41,362 bases of DNA from CAZHWR01 sp964536085 (lineage in GTDB: Bacteria; Bacillota; Clostridia; Oscillospirales; Ruminococcaceae). Shown piece after piece: positions 14,901-23,446 of this stretch (the first letter of the stretch is position 1; every line of letters starts with the position of its first letter). A program made the translations under genes and the position numbers. The stretch is from positions 1 to 41,362 of the forward strand of contig CAZHWR010000013.1 in the NCBI GenBank assembly GCA_964536085.1. The letters are read 5' to 3'. The notes under the pieces are model-generated. The model searched no databases and was not told the origin of the DNA. It was given only the letters and a program-made list of their open reading frames with translations.

Positions 14901-16391
14901 ATGGAAAAGATACTCGAATTTGTTCAGGGAATCAACGAATATATTTGGGGCGTTCCGATGGTAGTGCTGATACTGTCAACAGGAATCTATCTAACAGCAA
15001 GAACGGGATTTTTCCAAATTGTCAGAGCAAAGCTTGTTTGCAGCGAAACCTTTCTTGCGATTTTTAAAAAGCGCTCGGTAACGAAGACCAAGGAAAAAAA
15101 GGCAATATCGCAGTTTCAGGCGCTGACAACTGCGCTCGCAGCTACTATAGGTACGGGAAACATAGCGGGAGTTGCAACGGCTATCGCAGTCGGCGGTCCC
15201 GGAGCGGTTTTTTGGATGTGGTTATCCGCCTTCTTCGGAATGATGACTAACTTTTCCGAAAATGTGCTCGGAATTTATTACAGAAAGAAAAACGAAGCTG
15301 GGGAATGGTCCGGCGGCGCGATGTATTACATAGGAGAGGGGCTTAAAAATAAAAGAGTCGTTGGCAAAATCGCAAAGCCGCTGGCAGTTGTATTTGCCTG
15401 TTTTTGTGTTTTAGCCTCGTTCGGTATAGGAAATATGACGCAGGTAAACAACATTTCTACCGCTTTTGAAACCGCGTTTGTGTCCGTAGGCGGCGTTTCA
15501 ATACCTAATTATGTAACAGGCGCGGTGCTTTTGGTTTTGGCGGCGCTCGTTGTTATCGGAGGAATCAAAAGGATAGGCAAGGTCACGGAAAAGGTCGTTC
15601 CGTTTATGGCTGTGCTGTACATAATATTGACCGTCGCGATATTTGTTATCAATATTAAAAACGCGCCTGCCGTATTTGCGTCGATTTTCAAAGGCGCTTT
15701 CGGAGTGAGCGCTGCGGCGGGAGGCGTTTCGGGTCACCTTATCAGGCAAGCGGTAACGATGGGCTTCAAGCGCGGAGTTTTTTCAAACGAAGCGGGGCTC
15801 GGATCGTCGGTAATGGTGCACTCCGCATCCGACGTCAAAGAGCCTGTTATGCAGGGCATGTGGGGCATATTCGAGGTGTTTTTTGACACTATAATCGTAT
15901 GCACGCTGACTGCGTTTGCGGTTTTATCATCCGGCGTAGTCGATCTTGAAACAGGCGCGGTCATTGATCAAAGCTTGCAGGGCGTTCAGCTTGTGACATA
16001 TGCCTTTTCCAAAACACTGCACGATTATGCGGGTGTATTTATCGCAGTTGCAACGCTGTTTTTTGCGTTTTCCACAGTGCTCGGCTGGTCGTTTTACGGA
16101 ACAAAAGCCGTGGAGTATTTGTTCGGACTGAAAGCTACGTATGTGTATAAATTTATCTTTGTGGCGATGATTTTTGTCGGCGCTACCATGAAGCTCGACC
16201 TTGCATGGGAGCTGGGCGATACCTTCAACGGGCTGATGGCGTTACCGAACCTTATCGGCGTATTGTCGCTTTCGGGCGTGGTAATCAAAATAACGAAAAA
16301 TTATATTTCCAGAATCATAAAGGGAAACAAAGATGAAAAGCCGATGCTTTCGGCGTACCCCGATATCCAGCTTGAGCAGGAGCAAAAATAA
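14901..16391 (+). CDS. Sodium:alanine symporter, AGCS family
   Basis: A 496-residue polytopic membrane protein that imports alanine or glycine with sodium. The family hallmarks are present: QALTTALAATIGTGNIAGVA, GGPGAVFWMWLSAFFGM and GGAMYYIGEGL in the first half, and GFKRGVFSNEAGLGS in the second. About ten to eleven hydrophobic helices are evident. Length is normal for the family. The ATG at 14901 is chosen because the open frame further upstream would run through the tRNA-Leu gene, and a promoter lies just before it; the ribosome site (GGGCGG) is only fair. The next gene begins one base after its stop, implying shared transcription and translational coupling. Confidence 0.92.
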   Translation: MEKILEFVQGINEYIWGVPMVVLILSTGIYLTARTGFFQIVRAKLVCSETFLAIFKKRSVTKTKEKKAISQFQALTTALAATIGTGNIAGVATAIAVGGPGAVFWMWLSAFFGMMTNFSENVLGIYYRKKNEAGEWSGGAMYYIGEGLKNKRVVGKIAKPLAVVFACFCVLASFGIGNMTQVNNISTAFETAFVSVGGVSIPNYVTGAVLLVLAALVVIGGIKRIGKVTEKVVPFMAVLYIILTVAIFVINIKNAPAVFASIFKGAFGVSAAAGGVSGHLIRQAVTMGFKRGVFSNEAGLGSSVMVHSASDVKEPVMQGMWGIFEVFFDTIIVCTLTAFAVLSSGVVDLETGAVIDQSLQGVQLVTYAFSKTLHDYAGVFIAVATLFFAFSTVLGWSFYGTKAVEYLFGLKATYVYKFIFVAMIFVGATMKLDLAWELGDTFNGLMALPNLIGVLSLSGVVIKITKNYISRIIKGNKDEKPMLSAYPDIQLEQEQK

Positions 16392-16392
16392 A

Positions 16393-17193
16393 GTGGCGCC
16401 TATCAGTTACTATGTGCTTGCAAGAGAAACACAAAAAAGGGTAAATGCGTTAAAGGCAAGGCTTCCCGAGGAGGCGCTGATATGCAGTGTGAGCAGAAGC
16501 GCTGACGGCAGTATTTCGCCTTTTATGAAAGCGGTTTTCGGGAAAACGCTTGCCGCAGTGGGTAACATAAGGCGCGCTTCTCCCGAAAGGGGCGCCGCAG
16601 CGCGTGCAAGCAGCTTTTCACTTGAAAAATACGCGCTTGCATTTCAAAGCAGCTTTGTAAAGGCTGTGTGCGCGGTGACCGAGCCTTTTTATTACCGCGG
16701 GGAGGACGATTTTATACCTGAGCTTAAAAAGCTTGTCAGTCTGCCTGTGCTTCAGGACGATTTTATAATAACGCCGTATCAGATTTATTACGCAAAGCTA
16801 CTCGGAGCGGATGCAGTCACGCTGTTCTCGACTGTTATGTCGGAGTCAAAGCTTTCGGAATACATCTCAATCGCCAAAAATCTGGGATTGTCGGCAGTAT
16901 GTGAGGTTCATTCGGTAAAAAGCGCGGATTTGGCGGTCAGAGCGGGGGCGGAGATAATCTGCGCGGACAATCTCAACCCGAAAACGCACGAGCTTAATTT
17001 CAATACCGCGCTGAGGATCAGAGAATATGTTCCTGCGGACATCGCATATATGGTGAAAAACGCCGAAGAGACAGGCGATTACATAGGTCGGCTTAAAAAG
17101 CAGCGTACAAACGCGGTAATCATGAGCGACGCTTTTATGCGCGCACGCGCAAAGTCCGTGCGGCTGGAACAGCTTGGATTTACAAAATTTTAA
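16393..17193 (+). CDS. Indole-3-glycerol-phosphate-synthase-like protein lacking catalytic residues
   Basis: A 266-residue TIM-barrel protein aligned throughout with TrpC: IRRASPERG for IKRASPSKG, TEPFYYRGEDDF for TE-x-x-FF-x-G, LPVLQDDFIITPYQIYYAKLLGADAV for the LPVLRKDF strand, VCEVHS for LVEVH, and AVIMSDAFMRA for the LVG-E-SLMR end. But the expected catalytic Glu and Lys of the first motif are Asn58 and Arg60, the general-acid Lys of RKDF is Asp122, and the late Glu-Ser pair is Lys222-Asn223. Glu171 is kept. It therefore keeps the fold and some phosphate-pocket features but is unlikely to make indole-glycerol phosphate. It stands outside any trp operon. The GTG at 16393 follows CAGGAG located in the last codons of the symporter gene. 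Its role is unknown. Confidence 0.75.
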   Translation: MAPISYYVLARETQKRVNALKARLPEEALICSVSRSADGSISPFMKAVFGKTLAAVGNIRRASPERGAAARASSFSLEKYALAFQSSFVKAVCAVTEPFYYRGEDDFIPELKKLVSLPVLQDDFIITPYQIYYAKLLGADAVTLFSTVMSESKLSEYISIAKNLGLSAVCEVHSVKSADLAVRAGAEIICADNLNPKTHELNFNTALRIREYVPADIAYMVKNAEETGDYIGRLKKQRTNAVIMSDAFMRARAKSVRLEQLGFTKF

Positions 17194-17261
17194 AATATTA
17201 TTTATATTCTGGCTCATATATGCTGATATCATAAATCTGTTTTATAATAAGGAGAAATATT

Positions 17262-17846
17262 ATGCTGAATTTTGAACAAACAAAAAAAGGCGATAAGACC
17301 GCCGTTATTAAAACCAGTATGGGAGACATAACGGTAAAAATGCTCCCCGAGGCGGCTCCCAAGGCTGTGGAAAATTTTTTGACGCATTCTGAAAACGGTT
17401 ATTACGACGGGATTAAATTTCACCGTGTTATAAAGGATTTTATGATTCAGGGCGGCGATCCTACCGCAACCGGAATGGGAGGCGAGAGCATTTGGGGAAA
17501 GCCGTTTGAGGATGAATTTTCCAAGGAGGCGTTTAATTTCAAAGGTGCGCTTTCGATGGCAAATTCCGGCCCGTCTACTAACGGAAGCCAGTTTTTTATC
17601 GTTCAGGCGTCAAGCGTTCCCGAAGGTATGATTTCACAGATGAAGCAGGCGGGATTTCCCGATGAGGCAATCGAAAAATACGAGCAGGTCGGAGGAACGC
17701 CGTGGCTTGATTTCCGCCACACGGTTTTCGGTCAGGTTATCGAAGGGATAGAGATTGTAGACGCGATTGCAGGCGTTAAGACCGATGCTTCCGACAGGCC
17801 TGTCAGCGATGTTGTTATTAATTCGGTTGAAGTGAAAACACTTTAA
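17262..17846 (+). CDS. Cytosolic peptidyl-prolyl cis-trans isomerase, cyclophilin type
   Basis: A 194-residue cyclophilin that isomerises X-Pro bonds during folding. The core is clear: FHRVIKDFMIQGGDP (catalytic Arg after FH), GALSMANSGPSTNGSQFFI, and the final DFRHTVFGQVIEG with the conserved His/Phe. An insertion around SSVPEGMISQMKQAGFPDEA is shared with the next gene and typical of Clostridia. No signal peptide is present. The ATG follows AAGGAG. It lies 68 nt after the TrpC-like gene and 21 nt before a lipoprotein version of itself, so the pair probably arose by duplication and is co-transcribed. Confidence 0.94.
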   Translation: MLNFEQTKKGDKTAVIKTSMGDITVKMLPEAAPKAVENFLTHSENGYYDGIKFHRVIKDFMIQGGDPTATGMGGESIWGKPFEDEFSKEAFNFKGALSMANSGPSTNGSQFFIVQASSVPEGMISQMKQAGFPDEAIEKYEQVGGTPWLDFRHTVFGQVIEGIEIVDAIAGVKTDASDRPVSDVVINSVEVKTL

Positions 17847-17867
17847 CCTTTTAAAGGAGATATGAAA

Positions 17868-18629
17868 ATGAAACTCAAAAAAATATTAGGCTTATTGCTT
17901 GCGGCAAGCTGTTTGGCTATCAGTATGACCGCTTGCAGCGGTTCGGAGGATTCTGCTGCGGCGAGTGGTTCGGAGGATTCCTCCGGCAGTACTGCGTCTG
18001 CCACTACTGACGATAACGGCATAACCTACTCCGAGACCGGAGTGGATCAGTTGGCACAGCCTCAGTCGGGCGATACTATTGCCACGATTACCGTGGCAAA
18101 TTACGGTAAAATCAAAATCAGGCTTTTTGAAGAATCGGCGCCCAAGGCGTTTGAAAACTTTGTGACTCACGCAAAGGAGGGTTATTACGACGGCGTGATT
18201 TTCCACCGCGTTATAGATGGGTTTATGATTCAAACGGGCGATCCCGAAGGCACGGGTCTCGGCGGTGAAAGCATTTGGGGCGATTCGTTTAAACCGGAAA
18301 TAGATTACAGTCTTCGCCACTACAGGGGCGCGCTTGCCATGGCACAGGATTCTTCCTATAATATCGGAAGCCAGTTTTACATTGTTCAAAGCAGCAGCGT
18401 TACCGATTCTATCCTGTCGCAGTATTCTTCTACTATGACGGATGAGGTCGCTGCAAACTATGAAGAACTCGGCGGAACGCCGTGGCTTGACAATGAGTAT
18501 ACAGTGTTTGGTCAGGTTTACGAAGGAATGGACATTGTAGATGAGATTGCAGGGGTCAGTGTTGATTCAAGCGACAAACCCGAGAAGGATATTAAAATAA
18601 CCTCTATAAAAATCAGTACTGTAAAATAA
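17868..18629 (+). CDS. Cyclophilin-type peptidyl-prolyl isomerase, lipoprotein
   Basis: A secreted, lipid-anchored cyclophilin of 253 residues. Lys residues at 3-5 and a hydrophobic stretch lead to SMTAC, with Cys23 as the likely lipidated residue, then a Ser/Gly/Asp-rich linker to about residue 55. The cyclophilin domain repeats the upstream protein's motifs: FHRVIDGFMIQTGDP, GALAMAQDSSYNIGSQFYIV and DNEYTVFGQVYEG. It probably helps proteins fold outside the membrane. An ATG at 17862 lies only one base after the AAGGAGA site, so I prefer the second ATG at 17868, which has 7-nt spacing. A terminator follows. Confidence 0.93.
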   Translation: MKLKKILGLLLAASCLAISMTACSGSEDSAAASGSEDSSGSTASATTDDNGITYSETGVDQLAQPQSGDTIATITVANYGKIKIRLFEESAPKAFENFVTHAKEGYYDGVIFHRVIDGFMIQTGDPEGTGLGGESIWGDSFKPEIDYSLRHYRGALAMAQDSSYNIGSQFYIVQSSSVTDSILSQYSSTMTDEVAANYEELGGTPWLDNEYTVFGQVYEGMDIVDEIAGVSVDSSDKPEKDIKITSIKISTVK

Positions 18630-18654
18630 CGTACAGTCAATAAAGTATTATGAT

Positions 18655-18689
18655 AAAAATCCCCTCCGGAGAAATCGGCGGGGATTTTT
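18655..18689. terminator. Bidirectional terminator between the cyclophilin and copA
   Basis: AAAAATCCCC pairs with GGGGATTTTT around a loop containing a second short stem. The A/T flanks give U tracts on both strands, serving both convergent genes. Confidence 0.88.
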
Positions 18690-18718
18690 ATGCGTCAGTC
18701 CATATTGTATATCTGCCG

Positions 18719-21253
18719 TCATTCGATGGATATAACGGTATAGCCTGCGTCTTCAACGGCTTTTTTGATTTTGCTATTAGATACGTCGCTTGAAAGCGAT
18801 ACGTAAGCCGTCTTGTTTTTAAGCTCGACACTTGCGGACGATACGCCGCTCAAAGCGTTTAACGCCTGTTCAACGCGCGCCGTACAGTGGGAGCAGGACA
18901 TTCCGTCTATCACGATTTTTTTATTCAATGCGCCTTCCTCCTGAATTGTTTGTACATGACTATCATTTCCGTTTTGAGGCGCAGTATCCATACGCGGCTT
19001 AAACAGCTTGAGCCGCAGCGCGTTGGTGACTACGCAGACCGAGCTTAAACTCATCGCCGCTGCGCCGAACATCGGGTTCAGCTTTAATCCGAAAGCGGCG
19101 TAGAATACGCCCGCGGCGAGCGGGATACCGAGTGAATTGTATATCAATGCCCAGAAAAGATTCTCTTTGATATTTTTTATCGTCGCGCGCGACAGTTTTA
19201 TCATGAAGGCTGCGTCGAGCAGATTGTTTTTGACCAGAATAACGTCCGCTGATTCTACTGCGACGTCTGTTCCCGCACCTATGGCTATTCCGACGTCCGC
19301 TCTGGCCAAAGCGGGAGCATCGTTGATGCCGTCGCCTACCATTGCGACGAAGCTGCCTGAATTTTGCAACTCGCGTATTTTGGTCTCTTTATCCTGCGGC
19401 ATGACTTCTGCGACGACTTCGTCGATGCCGCACTGTTTTTTGATAGCGTTTGCAGTGAGCTTGGAGTCGCCTGTAAGCATAACGGTTTTTACTCCCATTT
19501 TGTGCAGCTCGTTTATCGCCGCAGGACTTGTCGGCTTGATAACGTCCGCTACGGCTATTATGCCGATAAGCTCACCGTCGGCCGCAAACAACAGCGGAGT
19601 TTTGCCGTTTTGTGAAAGCTCTTCGAGTGATGAAGAGGCGCTGTTTGTCGGAATACCGTTGGAGGAAAGGAATTTTTCGTTTCCCGCGAGCACGGTTTTA
19701 CCGTTGACTGTTCCCGAAACGCCCTGACCGAGCGTGTTTTTAAAATTATCTGCCGAAGCGTATTTTATGCCTGCTTCGTCCGCGTATTTCACTATTGCCG
19801 CCGCGAGCGGATGCTCCGACAGCTTTTCGATTGCCGCCGCGTATTCTACCAGCGATTCGTTTGTACTGCCGCCCATAGGGATGATATCGGTCACCTCGGG
19901 CTTGCCGCGGGTTATAGTGCCTGTTTTATCGAGCACCGCGACGTTTATCTTGTGCGCGGTCTCCAAGGCCTCGGCGGATTTTATCAGGATGCCGTTCTGC
20001 GCACCTTTGCCTGTCGCTACCATGATAGCGGTCGGGGTTGCAAGACCGAGCGCGCACGGACAGGAGATCACCAAAACTGAAATTCCTATCGACATTGCAA
20101 ATTCAAACGAATACCCCAAAATCAGCCATATAATCGTCGCCAAAACCGCAATCAGGATTACGATAGGCACAAAAACGCCGCTTATTTTGTCGGCAAACCG
20201 TGCAATCGGCGCCTTTGATGAGGAAGCCTCCTCCACTAGCTTTATTATTTGAGAAAGCGCTGTGTCGTTTCCGACCTTTGTGGCGCGAAACTCAATATAA
20301 CCGTTTGTGTTAATCGAAGCGCCTATGACTTTGTCGCCGGGAGATTTTGAAACAGGTATGCTCTCACCCGTCAAAGCCGATTCGTCCACTGAAGCCGAGC
20401 CGTTTATAACCTCGCCGTCCACGGGAATGGTTTGCCCGGGCTTGACCGCTACCGTGTCGCCGACGACAACTTCGTCCGTGTTGACTGTTATCTGCTCGCC
20501 GTCTTTAATAATGGTGGCAGTGTTCGGGCGCAGGTTTACAAGCTTTGTGACCGCGTCGGTCGTGCGGCGCTTTGCGCGCGCTTCGAGATATTTTCCCAGT
20601 GTTATCAGCGTTAAAATCACGCCGGCTGATTCAAAGTACAGATCCATGCTGTAGCGGGAGACTATGTCGGGAAGGTCGTGACCGAGCCCGTATCCGATTT
20701 TGTATATTGCGAAAATACCGTAAACCGTAGCCGCAGACGCGCCTATAGCGATGAGCGAATCCATGTTGGGCGAGAGGTGAAAGAGGTTTTTGAAGCCATT
20801 TTTAAAGAATCTTAAATTTATGAAAATTATCGGAATCAAAAACAGAAACTGTGTGAAAGCAAAGGCGACCGCGTTGTGGCTGCCGTGCAAAAACGATGGA
20901 AGGGGAAGCCCCATCATATGACCCATGGAAATATAAAACAGCGGAAGGACGAACACTATCGACCATATAAGCCGCTTTAACAGCGCGTCGGGACCGTTTT
21001 CATCGCGCGGTTTTGCAGCGTCCGATTGCCTTTGATGTGCGTTCTCATCTGCCAAGGCTGCGGAGTAGCCCGCCCTTTCGACGGCATTTATAATATCCGT
21101 GTCCGGACATTCGTATTTAACGCTCATGCTGCCGGTCAATAGATTCACAGCTACTTCGCTCACGCCGTTTATTTTTTTGACCGCGTTTTCAACTCTTGCG
21201 CTGCATGCGGAGCATGTCATGCCCGAAACGGTAAACCTTTGGCTCTTCATCAT
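18719..21253 (-). CDS. copA: Copper-exporting P1B-type ATPase with N- and C-terminal metal-binding domains
   Basis: An 844-residue Cu(I) efflux ATPase. Residues 1-66 are a heavy-metal-associated domain with GMTCSACSARVE. The transmembrane ion motif CPC lies in VISCPCALGLATPTA near residue 395, the phosphorylation site DKTGT near 441, and the hinge GDGINDAPAL follows. SEHPLAAAI is the nucleotide-binding HP motif. Unusually a second HMA domain sits at the C-terminus (about 775-844) with GMSCSHCTARVEQAL, joined by a short Asp/Gln-rich linker; it resembles a fused CopZ chaperone. The ATG at 21253 follows AAAGGA. A promoter with a perfect dyad lies about 105 nt upstream, suggesting metal-dependent repression. 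No separate csoR, copY or copZ gene is in the window. Confidence 0.95.
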   Translation of the reverse strand: MMKSQRFTVSGMTCSACSARVENAVKKINGVSEVAVNLLTGSMSVKYECPDTDIINAVERAGYSAALADENAHQRQSDAAKPRDENGPDALLKRLIWSIVFVLPLFYISMGHMMGLPLPSFLHGSHNAVAFAFTQFLFLIPIIFINLRFFKNGFKNLFHLSPNMDSLIAIGASAATVYGIFAIYKIGYGLGHDLPDIVSRYSMDLYFESAGVILTLITLGKYLEARAKRRTTDAVTKLVNLRPNTATIIKDGEQITVNTDEVVVGDTVAVKPGQTIPVDGEVINGSASVDESALTGESIPVSKSPGDKVIGASINTNGYIEFRATKVGNDTALSQIIKLVEEASSSKAPIARFADKISGVFVPIVILIAVLATIIWLILGYSFEFAMSIGISVLVISCPCALGLATPTAIMVATGKGAQNGILIKSAEALETAHKINVAVLDKTGTITRGKPEVTDIIPMGGSTNESLVEYAAAIEKLSEHPLAAAIVKYADEAGIKYASADNFKNTLGQGVSGTVNGKTVLAGNEKFLSSNGIPTNSASSSLEELSQNGKTPLLFAADGELIGIIAVADVIKPTSPAAINELHKMGVKTVMLTGDSKLTANAIKKQCGIDEVVAEVMPQDKETKIRELQNSGSFVAMVGDGINDAPALARADVGIAIGAGTDVAVESADVILVKNNLLDAAFMIKLSRATIKNIKENLFWALIYNSLGIPLAAGVFYAAFGLKLNPMFGAAAMSLSSVCVVTNALRLKLFKPRMDTAPQNGNDSHVQTIQEEGALNKKIVIDGMSCSHCTARVEQALNALSGVSSASVELKNKTAYVSLSSDVSNSKIKKAVEDAGYTVISIE

Positions 21254-21359
21254 TTATCTTCCTTTACATTCAGAGGTAAGGCATTAAGAAGCGGGAAAGC
21301 AAGAAAACAATTTTATGCTCTTTTCTTATTCCGACGCGCTTCTGACCTCCTGCTTACAA

Positions 21360-21388
21360 AGTATACTATATTAGTATAAATTCGTCAA
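21360..21388 (-). promoter_or_regulatory. copA promoter with embedded operator dyad
   Basis: On the minus strand TTGACG (21388-21383), 17 nt and TATACT (21365-21360). The 17-base palindrome TATACTAATATAGTATA (21378-21362), 7-bp arms around 3 bp, fills most of the spacer and overlaps the -10. This position is classic for a repressor. Its TACTA/TAGTA core recalls BlaI/MecI/CopY-family operators more than CsoR sites, but the regulator is not identified. Confidence 0.7.
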
Positions 21389-21486
21389 ATAAAAAGTCCC
21401 GGCGGCTTTTTGTATACTTCACCGGGGCAAATCACTGCACTGTATTTTAGCCGTTTTAAGGCGTTTTATTATTCTCATCAGGGATT

Positions 21487-22467
21487 TTATACCGAGAGGC
21501 ATAAGAATATCANNNNNNNNNNTGAAGCCGCCAAGACCGCGGCGGGTAGTATATACGCGGCGCGGGTTTTTACGTTTCTGCGCTTGAAAAGCAGTAAAGC
21601 AGCAGCAGCGAGACTGCTGATGATTCCGAAGATAATCAAAAAAACCGCCTGAGAGTGTGCAATCCTGTCTGCCGTTTGATAGACCGAGCCGTTAAAATAG
21701 CTTATGTCCGCTGCGGCAAATATTATAAAATTAAAGCAGTTACTTCCGAGTATATTCCCGGCCAGCGCGTTAAAGTTTTTGCGCTTTGCGAGCGTTATGC
21801 TCGACGAAAGCTCGGGCAGGCTTGTTGCAATACCCAAAAACAGCGCTCCGGCGAGAGTTTTGCCCAGATTCAGCTTTTGGGCGATAATATCGGTCGTGTA
21901 GGTTATCAAAACCGACGCGGCGACCAATGCTATCGATACCAGCACAAACCGTATCACAAGCTGCTTTACAGTGAGCTTACATTCAGCGTCCGAGCCGGAT
22001 GAAGCGTCGTCTGCGGCGAGCGAGCGCACCGAAAAAACATACAGCACGATTATAACAAGCGAGATTATGCTTACTGTGAAAAACATAAAGTCTTTTTCAA
22101 AAAGGACAGGTAAAGCAACCGCCGCATACATAAGGATTGTGAAAAGACAGGTGAGAAAATGCGCGCTTCCGATTTTTGCCTGTGAAAAGCTTTTGGAGCA
22201 AAACAGAATGATAACGCCGATTATCGCAAGATTGAACAGGTTGCTTCCCAAAATGTTTCCGACAACATAATCCGGATTTTTTATAAGCAACGTAGAGGTG
22301 AGCGATGTTATCAGCTCGGGAAGCGAGGTGACGGCGGCTAAAACAACTCCGCCGATGAATGCTCCTGAGATGTTTGTCTTGCTGTCGATATTATCAATAT
22401 AACCCGCGCCCTTTATTGAAAAAAACACTGTCAGAGCTGCGAGAGCAATGTATAAAACGTATATCAT
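21487..22467 (-). CDS. CaCA-family sodium/calcium antiporter (interrupted by assembly gap)
   Basis: An integral membrane cation antiporter of the YrbG type with the two inverted alpha repeats: GGVVLAAVTSLPELITSL with GNILGSNLFNLA in the first half, and GALFLGIATSLPELSSS with GNILGSNCFNFI in the second. The conserved acidic Glu of each SLPEL is present. About ten hydrophobic helices are seen. The run of Ns at 21513-21522 falls in the last helix, 20-odd bases from the stop, so the exact C-terminus and length (about 326 residues as written) are uncertain. The ATG at 22467 lies 33 nt after the binding-protein gene, in the same direction. Confidence 0.88.
   Translation of the reverse strand: MIYVLYIALAALTVFFSIKGAGYIDNIDSKTNISGAFIGGVVLAAVTSLPELITSLTSTLLIKNPDYVVGNILGSNLFNLAIIGVIILFCSKSFSQAKIGSAHFLTCLFTILMYAAVALPVLFEKDFMFFTVSIISLVIIVLYVFSVRSLAADDASSGSDAECKLTVKQLVIRFVLVSIALVAASVLITYTTDIIAQKLNLGKTLAGALFLGIATSLPELSSSITLAKRKNFNALAGNILGSNCFNFIIFAAADISYFNGSVYQTADRIAHSQAVFLIIFGIISSLAAAALLLFKRRNVKTRAAYILPAAVLAASXXXXIFLCLSV
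21513..21522. other. Run of ten Ns (scaffold gap)
   Basis: Ten undetermined bases; the true gap size may differ. The frame of the antiporter happens to stay open across it. The order of sequence on the two sides rests on the assembly. Confidence 0.99.
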
Positions 22468-22500
22468 TTTTCTGCCGTCCTTTAAATGCGTTTACCCTGT

Positions 22501-23397
22501 TTAAAAATCGATTTTGGGGTATATGATTTTCGCAATCTTTTTAATATTATCGGCAAGTCTTGCCGATTTAACCGCAAAATATTCGGATTTTAAAATATAG
22601 ACCCGTCCTTTTTTTACCGCGGGAATGTCTTTCAAAACATCTGCGTCCTGCGCGTTTTCGGTTTCATAAGGCTCGTGTATAAATACGACCGACGGTTTTA
22701 TCTTGTCGTCGTCATTGAAGGTCGTTTCATAATTTGAGCCTTTGGTTATATAGTTTTTGAAAAACAGCGAAAGCACTTCGCTTTCAAAAGTATCGGGCGT
22801 TGCAAACGATTTTTCCAAATCGAGCGAATACAAAAACGTCTTTTCGGAATCGGGTATTTTTGCTATAATCTGTTCCAGCTTGCTTTCAAGCTCGGAGTAT
22901 TTTTGTGCGCCGAGCTCGGGACCTGTTATTGAGCCTGCAAGCGCGCAGGCCAGATTCGTGTAAATATCGGACAGACCGGATATCGTCTGTGTTTGCTCCA
23001 GAGTTAAAACCTGTATTCCTTTGTCGTAAAGGACGTCAAGGTCGTTTGATGAAAGCGAGGTCTGAGTAATCAAAAGGTTCGGCGAATATGAAATGATTTC
23101 GTCCGTGCTGAAATCAATGCCTGTTTGCACCTTGTCGAGCTTTTTCACCTGTTTTGGGTAACTACAGCTTTCCCCGACTGCAACCAGCGTGTCACCATAC
23201 CCAAGCTCATATATGATTTCTGTATACGATTCGGATAGGCAGACGACCCGTTCCGGCTGGGTTTTTATAACAATCTCGCCTGCGGCGGACGGAAACTCCG
23301 TCTGCTCAAACGGGGTTTCGTTTTTAACTTCACAGCCCGAAAACAAAATGCATATGCAGATGCAAATCGGGAGTAACGCTCGTAAACCTTTGGGCAT
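22501..23397 (-). CDS. Orphan ABC-type substrate-binding lipoprotein (iron/cobalamin class)
   Basis: A 298-residue lipoprotein with a short hydrophobic signal ending LFSGC (Cys22). The mature part begins with the class III binding-protein pattern QPERVVCLSESYTEIIYELG and later has PNLLITQTSLSS, matching BtuF/FhuD-like proteins that bind metal chelates, haem or corrinoids. The binding partner cannot be read from sequence. No permease or ATPase gene lies nearby, which is unusual. Its neighbours on the same strand are a CaCA antiporter (33 nt downstream) and a DUF815 ATPase (49 nt upstream). The ATG follows GGAAAGGA. Confidence 0.85.
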   Translation of the reverse strand: MPKGLRALLPICICICILFSGCEVKNETPFEQTEFPSAAGEIVIKTQPERVVCLSESYTEIIYELGYGDTLVAVGESCSYPKQVKKLDKVQTGIDFSTDEIISYSPNLLITQTSLSSNDLDVLYDKGIQVLTLEQTQTISGLSDIYTNLACALAGSITGPELGAQKYSELESKLEQIIAKIPDSEKTFLYSLDLEKSFATPDTFESEVLSLFFKNYITKGSNYETTFNDDDKIKPSVVFIHEPYETENAQDADVLKDIPAVKKGRVYILKSEYFAVKSARLADNIKKIAKIIYPKIDF

Positions 23398-23446
23398 TTG
23401 ATAAACCGTTCCTTTCCGTTATAAAGCTTGTTCGGATAAAATTCTT

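Noticed and set aside
18719..21253. Several plus-strand ORFs of 60-196 codons opposite copA
   Set aside because: All are antisense shadows of an intact P-type ATPase with complete motifs.
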